The notes under the pieces were generated by a model. The model saw only the letters and a program-made list of their open reading frames with translations. It did not search any database and was not told the DNA's origin. 62,652 nt of DNA, taken from the NCBI GenBank assembly GCA_028285625.1, contig JANQOX010000018.1, positions 83,245 to 145,896 on the forward strand, written 5' to 3'. This DNA comes from Myxococcota bacterium (GTDB lineage: Bacteria; Myxococcota_A; UBA9160; UBA6930). Below are positions 8,959-16,926 of this stretch, piece by piece (within the stretch, counting starts at the first letter, position 1; every line of letters starts with the position of its first letter). The translations under genes were made by a program, and so were the position numbers.

Positions 8959-9852
8959 TTGGCCAGTGAGCAGCTGAAGACGATCATCGAGGGACTGCGC
9001 GCTCAGCAGGTCGCGCCGGCCGACACCGACGTCGAGACCATGCGCCAGGGCATGGAGGACATGACCGCCGCGGCGCCGCTGGCCGAGGGCGCGAAGCTCG
9101 AGCCGGTGGAGGCGAACGGCGTCGCCTGCGAGTGGGGCGACGTGGCCGGCGTGCGCGACGACCGCGCGCTGCTCTACCTCCACGGCGGGGGCTACGTGAT
9201 CGGCTCGGTGCGAACGCACCGCGCGCTGGTGACGCGTCTGTCTGCGGCGGGCAATCACCGTTGTCTCTCGGTGGACTACCGGCTCGCGCCCGAGCACCCG
9301 CACCCTGCGGCGGTCGAGGATGCGACGGCCGCCTACCGCTGGCTGCTCGAGCAGGGCTTCGCGCCCGAGAAGATCGCGGTGGCGGGCGACTCGGCCGGGG
9401 GCGGGCTCACCGCGGCCACGCTGCTGGCCCTGCGCGATGCCGGCGATCCCCTGCCGGCGGCGGGCGCCATGCTCTCGCCCTGGACCGACATGGAGGGCAG
9501 CGGCGACTCGATGGTGCACAAGGCCGAGGCCGATCCGATGGTCCGCCGGGAGGGCCTGTTGGCCATGGCCGGCGCCTACCTCGGTGGGCTCGACCCGCGT
9601 ACGCCGCTGGCCGCGCCGCTGCACGCGAAGCTCGAGGGGCTGCCGCCGCTTCTCATCCAGGTGGGAACGGCCGAGATCCTGCTCGACGATGCGACCCGCT
9701 TCGCCGCCGCCGCCCGCAAGGCCGGTGTCGACGTCGAGCTCGAAGAGTGGGAGGACATGATCCACGTCTTCCAGGCCTTCGCGCCGATGCTGCCCGAGGC
9801 TGACCAGGCCATCGAGAAGATCGGCCGCTACCTCGACGCGAAGCTGGCCTAG
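8959..9852 (+). CDS. Alpha/beta hydrolase, hormone-sensitive-lipase family esterase
   Basis: 297 residues. The HGGG oxyanion motif is at 75-78, the nucleophile elbow GDSAGG has Ser145, the acid region is VGTAEILLDDA, and the catalytic His is in MIHVFQAF near the C terminus. This is the bacterial HSL (type IV) esterase pattern, cleaving short-chain or bulky carboxyl esters in the cytoplasm. The start is TTG 8959 with GAGGAG about 10 bases upstream; no better ATG is near. A dehydrogenase gene follows 5 bases after the stop, so the two are probably co-transcribed and may act in one degradation pathway. Confidence 0.92.
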   Translation: MASEQLKTIIEGLRAQQVAPADTDVETMRQGMEDMTAAAPLAEGAKLEPVEANGVACEWGDVAGVRDDRALLYLHGGGYVIGSVRTHRALVTRLSAAGNHRCLSVDYRLAPEHPHPAAVEDATAAYRWLLEQGFAPEKIAVAGDSAGGGLTAATLLALRDAGDPLPAAGAMLSPWTDMEGSGDSMVHKAEADPMVRREGLLAMAGAYLGGLDPRTPLAAPLHAKLEGLPPLLIQVGTAEILLDDATRFAAAARKAGVDVELEEWEDMIHVFQAFAPMLPEADQAIEKIGRYLDAKLA

Positions 9853-9857
9853 CCATC

Positions 9858-10925
9858 GTGACCCGGCGCGTGGTGGTGTGGGGCACGGGCAACGTGGGCG
9901 TGCCCGCAATCCGATCCGTGGTGGCGAACCCGGCGCTCGAACTCGCGGGCGTGATCGTGCACGACCCCGGTAAGGACGGTCGCGACGCGGGCGAGCTGGC
10001 GGGGCTGCCGCCCACGGGTGTCCGCGCGAGCCGCGACGCGCAGGCGGTCCTCGCGACCCGGCCCGATGCGCTCTTCCACGCCGGCAACCAGGACTTTCGG
10101 CCCAAAGAGGCGCGCGACGAGATGTGCGGCGCGCTCGAGGCGGGCGTCAACGTCGTGACCGCGGGCCTGTACGCGTTGCTGCACCCGCCGAGCGCCGACC
10201 CGGCGCTGCGTGGCACGTTCGAGGCCGCATGCAGGGCAGGTGGGTCCACCTTCTTCTCGTCCGGCATCGACCCGGGCTTTGCCACCGATCTGATCCCGCT
10301 GGTGCTCTCGGGGGTGTGCGAAGAGATCCGAGAAGTGCGCATCGTCGAGAACTTCAACTACGCGACCTACGAGGTGCCCGAGGCCGTGCGCGCGATCATC
10401 GGCTTCGGGTCGCCCATGGATCGCGTGCCGCCCATGATCCTGCCCGGGGTTCCCGAGAGTGTCTGGGGTGGGGCGCTGCGGGCGTTGGCGCAGGGTCTCG
10501 ACCTCGAGGTGGAGGCGATCCGTGAGCACGCCGAGCGCCACCCGCTCGAACGCGACGTGGTGCTCGCCTCGGGTGAGACGCTGGCCGCCGGAACGCTCGG
10601 TGCCTTCCGATTCGAGGTACAGGCGATCGTCGGCGGGCGGCCCGTGTTGGTGCTCGAGCACATCACGCGCATCGTGGACGACACGGCACCGCAATGGCCG
10701 CGTGCCGAGGGCATGGGCCATCACCAGGTGCGCATCACCGGTCGGCCGGACATCACGCTCACGCTGGAAAGCGAAGGCCCCGGTGGCGACCACGTGGCCG
10801 GTGGCAACGCCACGGCGGCGGCACGGCTGGTGCACGCCATTCCCTTCGTCTGCGAAGCGGCGCCCGGGTTGCTCTCGGGCGCGGACGTTCCCGCGATCGT
10901 GGGTCGCGGTCTCGTTCGGCCCTAG
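9858..10925 (+). CDS. NAD(P)-dependent dehydrogenase of the DapB-like / diaminopentanoate dehydrogenase type
   Basis: 355 residues. An N-terminal Rossmann fold opens with VVVWGTGNVGVPAIRSV. The rest resembles the family annotated as 'dihydrodipicolinate reductase-like' or 2,4-diaminopentanoate dehydrogenase, with GIDPGFATDLIP and ENFNYATYEVPE. True DapB is shorter (about 270) and has a KxxxSG motif not seen here, so a lysine-pathway role is unlikely. The substrate is unknown. GTG 9858 starts 5 bases after the esterase gene. Confidence 0.8.
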   Translation: MTRRVVVWGTGNVGVPAIRSVVANPALELAGVIVHDPGKDGRDAGELAGLPPTGVRASRDAQAVLATRPDALFHAGNQDFRPKEARDEMCGALEAGVNVVTAGLYALLHPPSADPALRGTFEAACRAGGSTFFSSGIDPGFATDLIPLVLSGVCEEIREVRIVENFNYATYEVPEAVRAIIGFGSPMDRVPPMILPGVPESVWGGALRALAQGLDLEVEAIREHAERHPLERDVVLASGETLAAGTLGAFRFEVQAIVGGRPVLVLEHITRIVDDTAPQWPRAEGMGHHQVRITGRPDITLTLESEGPGGDHVAGGNATAAARLVHAIPFVCEAAPGLLSGADVPAIVGRGLVRP

Positions 10926-10937
10926 CGACGGGTTCTT

Positions 10938-10972
10938 GACGACGTTGCGGTGCGCGCGGCCTGCGCGTCGTC
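10938..10972. terminator. Hairpin between convergent genes
   Basis: GACGACG (10938-10944) and CGTCGTC (10966-10972) form a 7-bp inverted repeat with an internal GC-rich segment, between the stops of two converging genes. There is no T tract on either side. A two-way terminator is a reasonable inference. Confidence 0.35.
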
Positions 10973-11446
10973 CTACTCGGGGTCGGTGAGCGAGAGTCGC
11001 GCCAGCTCTTCGCCCGAAGCGTCGAGCAGGTAGAGCAATCCGCGGTCGGCGTCACGCTCGATCGCCGTGGCTTTCCCGAGCGCCATGAAGTAGCGGTTCT
11101 CCTGGTCCATCACGGCTTCGGGACAGGCCATGCGGGTGGACGCCATGGGCCCGAACAGCAGCGGCGTATCCGACGCGGCGAGCCCGCCGTGGAACTGGTT
11201 GCAGCCGCCCCGGCCCGAGACGCGCTCGCCGTCGAAGGCGAGCGTCGATCGCACGCGGTCCACCACGCCCTGGCCGCCGAGGTCTTCCACCAGCCAGGTG
11301 GTGCCCGAGAGCTCGTTGGGTGTGGTCGCGTTGCGCGGCATGCTGCCTCCTGGGGTGGTGGTGGCGCAGGCGGTCGGAAGCGCCAAGAGGCTCAGTGCGA
11401 GCCCCCAGCCAGCGACGCGAAGCCCTGCTCGAACGGTGCCCGTCAC
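10973..11446 (-). CDS. META-domain lipoprotein
   Basis: About 157 residues. A signal sequence ends in the lipobox LPTAC, followed by a single META domain (LSGTTWLVEDLGGQGV ... GRGGCNQFHGG ... MASTRMACPEAVMDQE). META domains occur in HslJ-like outer-membrane or secreted proteins; their function is poorly known. GTG 11446 is favoured because GGAGGG lies just upstream. A TTG 21 codons earlier would put a basic, Pro-rich tail before the signal peptide. Confidence 0.85.
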   Translation of the reverse strand: MTGTVRAGLRVAGWGLALSLLALPTACATTTPGGSMPRNATTPNELSGTTWLVEDLGGQGVVDRVRSTLAFDGERVSGRGGCNQFHGGLAASDTPLLFGPMASTRMACPEAVMDQENRYFMALGKATAIERDADRGLLYLLDASGEELARLSLTDPE

Positions 11447-11576
11447 GGCGGCCCTCCCAAGCCCAGCCGGTCGGCGGGGGGGCCGAAGCGTAGCCGGGGC
11501 ACGCGCCAAAGCCCCCGGGGCCGGGGCACTTCGGCGGTACCCTCCGGGCCGGTTCTCGCTACGATCCGGCTCCCGC

Positions 11577-11667
11577 GGAGAGGTGGCCGAGTGGCTGAAG
11601 GCGCGCCCCTGCTAAGGGTGTATAGGGTAACCCCCTATCGAGGGTTCGAATCCCTCCCTCTCCGCCA
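11577..11667 (+). tRNA. tRNA-Ser (anticodon GCU)
   Basis: The acceptor stem GGAGAGG (11577-11583) pairs with CCTCTCC (11657-11663), then G and encoded CCA. The anticodon loop CTGCTAA carries GCT. The long variable arm (GTGTATAGGGTAACCCCCTAT) identifies a class II serine tRNA. Confidence 0.95.
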
Positions 11668-11732
11668 AGGCATCGATTCGACAGCGTTTTCGCCGACGGC
11701 GTCCGACGCCCGGAAGCGATCCGCGGTCGTCC

Positions 11733-11820
<88 letters not shown>

Positions 11821-11859
11821 CCCTGCCGCGCGCCGTGCTCGCGGCGTGGCGGCCGGCTT

Positions 11860-11924
11860 CGCTCAGAGGCGAAGCGCGTTCAGCGACCCATCTCGCTCAG
11901 ACGCGAAGCGCGTCTACTGACCCA
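11860..11924. repeat. Two tandem copies of a 31-base repeat
   Basis: Bases 11860-11890 and 11894-11924 match at 26 of 31 positions by eye (CGCTCAGA ... GCGAAGCGCGT ... GACCCA). The second copy overlaps the tadC stop codon. Each copy contains a small dyad (GCGAAGCGC). It could belong to a dispersed intergenic repeat family or a weak terminator array for tadC. Nothing else is seen in the 90-base gap. Confidence 0.6.
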
Positions 11925-12810
11925 TCGCTGCGTCGATCATCACGAACAGCTGGTGGAAGGCGGGGCCCAGGGTCCAGACGAGCAGGCCCGGGAGGAAGCC
12001 GATGAGCAGCGGGACCACCAGCTTCTCGGGCAGCGACTCGGCCTGGGCGAGGGCCTGCTCACGCCTGCGGTGGCGCAGGTCGTTCGCTTGCGGACGCAGC
12101 AGATCGGCGAGGCCGGAGCCCAGCTCTTCGGCCTGGACCAGGGCCGACACGACGGTGTCGATGGACGGTACGCGCGTGCGCTCTCCCAAGCGACGCAGGC
12201 ACTGGCCTCGCCCCACGCCCGTGAGGACCTCGAGCTGATAGAGCCGAAGCTCCTGGGCGAGGGGCCGCGTCTCCGGCTGCGACTCGATCACCCGGGCCAC
12301 CGAGCCGTCGAAGCCGTGGCCCGCCTCGGCGAGCGTGGCCAGCAGCTCGAGCACCAGAGGCAGATCTGCCTCGAGCTCTTCGACGCGCCTACGCCGCACA
12401 CCGCGCACATGGAGATAGGGCGCCGCAAGGATCCAGAGCCCGGCGATCCACGGGAGCAGGCCCACCAGGGCGGCAGAGGCCGCGCCGACGACCGGCAGCC
12501 CGTATGCGGCTGCCTGCACGGCGGGGACGATTGCGCTCCCCAAGACGAACGCGAGGAGCGCGAGCACGATGCCGACGAGGCAGGCCGCGACGAAGCCCGA
12601 GACCGCCGAGGACGAGCGGTAGCCGGCGAGGGCGAGCCACTTGCCCAATCGCGAGTCCGACGCGATCGGCGCCTCCGCTGCCACCGGCTCGACGGCCTCT
12701 CCCTGGAAGAGACGCGCGCGGATCCGACTCCGACGGCGCGCGACGGTCACCACCGACGCAGAGATCGCGACCAGGACGGCGCCGCCGACGAGTGCTGCGG
12801 GCTGCAGCAC
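11914..12810 (-). CDS. tadC: Tad pilus inner-membrane protein TadC (T2SS F family)
   Basis: 298 residues, with an N-terminal membrane segment, a further hydrophobic stretch (about 75-135) and a C-terminal segment (about 270-290). Between them lies the T2SSF domain, starting LEADLPLVLELLATLAEAGHGFDGSV and ending PEKLVVPLLIGFLPGLLVWTLGP. TadC with TadB forms the inner-membrane platform of the Flp/Tad machine. GTG 12810 lies 3 bases beyond the tadB stop, so tadB-tadC are a translation-linked pair. They face away from the other tad genes at 16.3-25.7 kb. Confidence 0.88.
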   Translation of the reverse strand: MLQPAALVGGAVLVAISASVVTVARRRSRIRARLFQGEAVEPVAAEAPIASDSRLGKWLALAGYRSSSAVSGFVAACLVGIVLALLAFVLGSAIVPAVQAAAYGLPVVGAASAALVGLLPWIAGLWILAAPYLHVRGVRRRRVEELEADLPLVLELLATLAEAGHGFDGSVARVIESQPETRPLAQELRLYQLEVLTGVGRGQCLRRLGERTRVPSIDTVVSALVQAEELGSGLADLLRPQANDLRHRRREQALAQAESLPEKLVVPLLIGFLPGLLVWTLGPAFHQLFVMIDAAMGQ

Positions 12811-12813
12811 GGC

Positions 12814-13674
12814 CTAGACCCGCACCTGTGCCAGCCGGTACATCCACAGCAGCGAAGCGCCTTGGAGGAGCAAGGCCAATGCCACCAGTGCCTCGCCGGT
12901 GGAGGAGTTCACGAAGCGTCCGACGTTGCCCGGGTCGTTGGACCAGGCGAGGAAGGCCACGGCCACCGTGGCGCCGACCAGCGCCAGCACCGAGGAGCGG
13001 GCCGGCGCCGACTGCGACTCGATGCGGCGTTGCAGCTCGACACGGTCTCGCACGTAGCTGCCCACGCTGTCGAGGGATCGCTCGAGGCTGCCGCCGGCAC
13101 GCCACTGCACCTCGAGGGCAAAGACGAGCAAGCGCACGGCGTCCAGGGGGGCTGCTTGCCGGAGGCCCCGGAACGCCTGCTCGACATCCTCGCCCAGCCG
13201 CAGACGACCCGCTGCGTCGGCCAGCAGCGGGCCGAACGGCGCGTCGGCGCCTTCGGCGGCAATGCGAAGTGACTCGGCGGGGCTCCTGCCCGAGCGAAGG
13301 CTCGCCCGGACCGAGAGCACCGCGCGGGCCACCTGCTCTTCCAATCGCAGGTCGCGCCGCTGGGCGCGAATGCGCAGTGCGAGCCAGACGATTGCGCCCG
13401 CGTCGAGGCCCAGGGCGAGGCCGAGCGGCCAGGGCAGGGCGTACCCCGCCGATGCCGCCACCGCGACCACGACGACCGCGGCCGCGACGAGCAGGGCCCC
13501 GGCGAGACCCCCGCGTGCTGCGGGGGGTGCCGGGGTGGCCTCGATCCGCTCGTCCGGATCCGAGTCCAACCGCGCGACGGATCGGCTCCGGGCCGCGGCC
13601 CGGATCAGCCACCAGGTCGCCCCCGCGAGGCAGGCGATACCGAGTGCCAGCCCTAGCGCGGACCGAGGGTCCAT
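12814..13674 (-). CDS. tadB: Tad pilus inner-membrane protein TadB (T2SS F family)
   Basis: 286 residues. An N-terminal membrane segment is followed by a hydrophobic hairpin (about 58-100), then the T2SSF domain (LEEQVARAVLSVRASLRSGRSPAESL ... LEVQWRAGGSLERSLDSV) and a C-terminal membrane pair. The layout matches TadB, partner of TadC. ATG 13674 is the first start. The gene lies 10 bases downstream of a sorting-tail protein on the same strand, so it may belong to that transcript. Confidence 0.87.
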   Translation of the reverse strand: MDPRSALGLALGIACLAGATWWLIRAAARSRSVARLDSDPDERIEATPAPPAARGGLAGALLVAAAVVVVAVAASAGYALPWPLGLALGLDAGAIVWLALRIRAQRRDLRLEEQVARAVLSVRASLRSGRSPAESLRIAAEGADAPFGPLLADAAGRLRLGEDVEQAFRGLRQAAPLDAVRLLVFALEVQWRAGGSLERSLDSVGSYVRDRVELQRRIESQSAPARSSVLALVGATVAVAFLAWSNDPGNVGRFVNSSTGEALVALALLLQGASLLWMYRLAQVRV

Positions 13675-13684
13675 GACCCCGCGA

Positions 13685-14836
13685 TCAGGCTCGCCGGCGC
13701 CGCGCGCGCAACAAGGCCAGCGGCAGCAGAACCACCGCCGCCTCGAACCCTAGGCCGCAGGCTGACGAGTTGCGCTCGATCGTCCTCCAGGGCTTGTTGG
13801 CGCACTGGGGGTCGATGGCTCCGCCTCCCACTCCGCCATCCCAGTCGGTCCCGCCGTCGTTGTCGTTGTCCAGATCGTCGTCGCACGCGGGGTCTTCGCG
13901 CACGGAGGCGAGTGACCTGCAGCCCGGGTCATTGGGGAAGTCGACCTCGCCGTCCGAGTCGTTGTCGATCCCATCGTCGCAGACCAGGGTCCCGCCGCGC
14001 TCGGACATGTCCAGCGGATCGGTGCAGCCCGGATCCGCATCGTCGAGATACCCGTCCTTGTCGTTGTCGATCCCGTCGCTGCACAGCGGGCTCTGGAAGC
14101 GCGTCTCCACGTCGGCCACGGCTGCATCGAGGGTCGACTGGCCCCCAGCGAAGACCTTCAAAGCGACCCACACGGGCACATGCTCGCCGTACGGGTCGTA
14201 CCGGAGCTCGAGCAGCAGCAGGTACACGCCGTGGTTCGGGCCGACCGGCGGCGACACCAGGCCGTCGGGGAGCATCAGGAACTTGATGTGCTCGTGGAGG
14301 CTGCCCGTGACCGCGTCGGTGCCCCCGATCACGTAGCCCGGGACATCGGACGTGGATCCGTCCGCGATGGACTCGTCATCGGGGGCGATGATGGATCCCT
14401 TGAAGATCGAGACCATTTCGGTGTCCGGCACCGCCGACCAGACCACGGTGCCCGAACCATCCCAGTAGCTGAGATTCCGGCCGCCCAGCTCGAGAAGATC
14501 CGCCGGGGCAGCGAGGATGTTGAACCGGAGCGGCTCGCTCCCCGGAACCGCGAGCAGGCCGGGGGGGTTGAGCTCGGTGGGGTTGACCCTCGAGACGAAG
14601 CCCGGGTCGTCGGTCAGCAGGCTGAATCCCGAGATCCCGAAGCTTCGCCCGAAGGTCCGCTTGTCCACCACGAACCCGAACTGCGGCAACACATTGAAGT
14701 CGAACCCGTGAACGGACATCCGTCCGTCGGAGGTATTCTCCTGGACGGCGATGTCGAGGTGCTGCGCGAGCGCCCCGCACGCGATGCCTGCTGCGATGGC
14801 GTGCACGAGCACGACCGTTGCCATGGTCCGGATCAT
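13685..14836 (-). CDS. Secreted protein with Cys/DxDxDG repeats and a MYXO-CTERM-like tail
   Basis: 383 residues. It has a signal peptide (cleavage near GALAQ), then a domain of about 215 residues shared with the next gene (compare NLSYWDGSGTVVWSAVPDTE here with SLSYWDDGLGMWTAVPNSE there). Three Cys-bounded acidic repeats follow (CSDGIDNDKDGYLDDADPGC and two more). These resemble calcium-binding DxDxDG loops. The tail SSACGLGFEAAVVLLPLALL then RARRRR fits a MYXO-CTERM-like signal (Cys-Gly, hydrophobic helix, Arg cluster). Such tails are processed and anchored at the envelope. Its place beside tadB suggests a surface role, but no function is known. Confidence 0.75.
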   Translation of the reverse strand: MIRTMATVVLVHAIAAGIACGALAQHLDIAVQENTSDGRMSVHGFDFNVLPQFGFVVDKRTFGRSFGISGFSLLTDDPGFVSRVNPTELNPPGLLAVPGSEPLRFNILAAPADLLELGGRNLSYWDGSGTVVWSAVPDTEMVSIFKGSIIAPDDESIADGSTSDVPGYVIGGTDAVTGSLHEHIKFLMLPDGLVSPPVGPNHGVYLLLLELRYDPYGEHVPVWVALKVFAGGQSTLDAAVADVETRFQSPLCSDGIDNDKDGYLDDADPGCTDPLDMSERGGTLVCDDGIDNDSDGEVDFPNDPGCRSLASVREDPACDDDLDNDNDGGTDWDGGVGGGAIDPQCANKPWRTIERNSSACGLGFEAAVVLLPLALLRARRRRA

Positions 14837-14876
14837 TCCCGTCTCCCTCTTCCCTGGCGGGGACTTCTCGTCGGAG

Positions 14877-15725
14877 TTAGCTGCGCCGACTGCGGCGTCG
14901 GAGGGCGCGGAGCCCCGCGAGACCCGACCCCAGCAGAACGAACGCGCCCGGCTCGGGGACGAGGTTCGCCTGGGTGTAGTCGATGGCGGCTTCGATCTGC
15001 TCCTCGATGCCCTCGTTGAAGGCCTCCTGTCCGGGCGTGCAGGTGTCGGTCTCTTCGCACTCGTCGAGGGTGCCCATGACCAGCCAGAAGGGGTTCGAGG
15101 GCCCGGTCATGCCGGCGACCTCGGCCCGGCCGAAGAGCAGGTAGGCCCCCGGCGTAGCCGCACCCAGCACGTAGTCGGGATGGTCGTCGAGGGCACCCAC
15201 TGCGGACGTCGAGCCCAGTGCGATGTCACGGACCTCGCTCGTGCCGTCGACCGAGCCGAAGTTGACGGCCCCCACGGTGAGCGTGATCGACTCGCTGTTC
15301 GGAACCGCGGTCCACATCCCGAGGCCGTCGTCCCAGTAGCTGAGGCTGCGCCCGAGGGTGGGCTCGGTCAGGAAGTTCAGCGTCACCGCGGCGTTGGGGG
15401 CCACGTTGTCGAAGGGCGGGGGCAGCAGCCCCGCCTGGGCATCCGAGAACGAGAAGAAGCCCGGGTCCTCGCCGGCGAACGTGGGCGTGCCCGCGGTGCT
15501 GTCGCCGAGGGCCTCACCCTCGAGCACGCGGAGCCCCGGCTGGGGCGCCAGGAAGTCCACGTCCACACCCCCGGCGCGGACGTGGCCCGTGCCATCGTCG
15601 TAGAGCAACACATCGAAGTGCTGGGCCGTGGCGGCCGGCGCGATGGCCAGCACGGCGACGATGGCTGCAAGGCCACCTCGCCGCCATCCGATCTTCATGA
15701 AGTTCCCGAGTCCGGTCCGAATCAT
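14877..15725 (-). CDS. Secreted PEP-CTERM protein, paralogue of the neighbouring sorting-tail protein
   Basis: 282 residues. A long signal peptide (AAIVAVLAIAPAATAQ) precedes a domain clearly related to the protein at 13685-14836. The C-terminal VPEPGAFVLLGSGLAGLRAL then RRRSRR is a classic PEP-CTERM sorting signal recognised by exosortase. It lacks the DxDxDG repeats of its paralogue. ATG 15725 is chosen for the AAGGAA about 9 bases upstream; an ATG 9 codons later is possible. Exosortase itself is not in the window. Confidence 0.82.
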   Translation of the reverse strand: MIRTGLGNFMKIGWRRGGLAAIVAVLAIAPAATAQHFDVLLYDDGTGHVRAGGVDVDFLAPQPGLRVLEGEALGDSTAGTPTFAGEDPGFFSFSDAQAGLLPPPFDNVAPNAAVTLNFLTEPTLGRSLSYWDDGLGMWTAVPNSESITLTVGAVNFGSVDGTSEVRDIALGSTSAVGALDDHPDYVLGAATPGAYLLFGRAEVAGMTGPSNPFWLVMGTLDECEETDTCTPGQEAFNEGIEEQIEAAIDYTQANLVPEPGAFVLLGSGLAGLRALRRRSRRS

Positions 15726-15902
15726 GTGCGTGTTCCTTCCCAAAGCGATTTCAATGTGAACTGCGCCCGGCCGCGTGGGTCGCGGCCGACGACGCCCCGT
15801 TCGACAGCATCTCCCCGGTAGTGCCGCTCGACGGGATCGAGTTCCCCTGCGCCGGAGGGGCCGCGCTTGACCGTGGAGCGAGCGTTCCGGTAGCTTGCCG
15901 AC

Positions 15903-16238
15903 ATGCCCCTCTTCCGGACCCCGGCTCGGCGACATCGACTGGCCGCCGTGCTGGCGCTCGTCGCCATGCTCGCGGGCCTTTCGCTCGTCGCGCACGGGCA
16001 CGGGGAGGCGGGCAGCCCGGCCGAGTACGCGACGTCGGGCTCCGAGGGCGTCCACGAGGCCGAGGGCTGCGCCGCGTGCGCGGCCCAGCTGAACCGCCGC
16101 GGTCAGCTCACTACGGCCCCGACCGTGCTCGCGCTGCCTCCGTTGCAGCGGATCGCGCCGGTCGCGCCCGTGCAGGTCGCCTACGCCTCACGCTCCAACG
16201 GCCTGCCTCCCGAGCGCGCTCCGCCCCACTCCGCCTAG
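15903..16238 (+). CDS. Small secreted CxxC protein, DUF2946-like
   Basis: 111 residues. An Arg-rich N terminus leads into a hydrophobic segment (about 12-29), then HGHGEAG and a CAAC motif (EGCAACAAQL), with a Pro-rich tail. Size and pattern match the protein at 488-823 and DUF2946-type periplasmic proteins. It is transcribed away from the PEP-CTERM gene across a 177-base region. A metal-related role is only suggested by the family resemblance. Confidence 0.55.
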   Translation: MPLFRTPARRHRLAAVLALVAMLAGLSLVAHGHGEAGSPAEYATSGSEGVHEAEGCAACAAQLNRRGQLTTAPTVLALPPLQRIAPVAPVQVAYASRSNGLPPERAPPHSA

Positions 16239-16347
16239 CCGACTCGCAGTCGACGAGGTGTGCCGGAGGTCCTTGGGGCCCCCGGTCGCACTTGCGTCCC
16301 TCCGAATCTGCAGCCGGCGGCTGGCCGTCGGCGGAGTGGCCCCTGCC

Positions 16348-16926
16348 ATGCTCAATCCCTCCCCGTACCCGCGCGGAGACGGCTCGACAGCGACCCGTCC
16401 GCGCGCATCCAGACCCGAACCCACCGAGCCTCCGAGCCTCGAGCGCGTGGAACCCTATGTCGCCCTGCTGCGCCGCGTGGCCGAGCGCATCCTCGGCAGC
16501 AGTGACCAGGCCGACGACGTGATCCAGGAGGCACTGTTCACCCTCTGGGAGACACGCGAGGCTCCTGCGAACCTGCGCGCCTGGCTGGTCCGAACGGTCA
16601 CGCACCGCAGCCTGCACCGCCGGCGTTCCGAGCAGCGTCGCCGGTACTGGGAGGCGCGTGCCGCCGAGCACGTACGCGAGCGCGACGACTCCTGCGCGCT
16701 GTGCGATCCCGAGCAGAACGCGACCAGCCGTGCGCTGCAGCGAGACCTCGATCGGGCGCTTCTCGAGCTTTCGGACGATCAGCGCCTCGTGCTCGCCATG
16801 CGCGCCTTCGATGGTCTCGACTACGCCGAGATCGCCCGTCGCCTGAGCCTTCCCGTGGGTACGGTGCGCTCGCGGCTGAATCGTGCACGTCGTGCCGTTC
16901 GAGATCGATTGGAGGCCGACTCCTGA
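16348..16926 (+). CDS. ECF-type RNA polymerase sigma factor
   Basis: 192 residues. Sigma region 2 is visible in LLRRVAERILGSSDQADDVIQEALFTLWE (about 38-68) and region 4 in LSDDQRLVLAMRAFDGLDYAEIARRLSLPVGTVRSRLNRARR (about 140-182). Three Cys residues lie between them (CALCDPEQ), an unusual feature that could sense redox or metal. ATG 16348 begins a Pro/Arg-rich leader before region 2. The stop overlaps the secretin start, so it heads the Tad operon and likely controls it. No separate anti-sigma gene is next to it. Confidence 0.85.
   Translation: MLNPSPYPRGDGSTATRPRASRPEPTEPPSLERVEPYVALLRRVAERILGSSDQADDVIQEALFTLWETREAPANLRAWLVRTVTHRSLHRRRSEQRRRYWEARAAEHVRERDDSCALCDPEQNATSRALQRDLDRALLELSDDQRLVLAMRAFDGLDYAEIARRLSLPVGTVRSRLNRARRAVRDRLEADS

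Noticed and set aside
7317..8969. Plus-strand 550-residue frame opposite the alcohol dehydrogenase
   Set aside because: It is the complement of a well-supported dehydrogenase gene and has no motifs.
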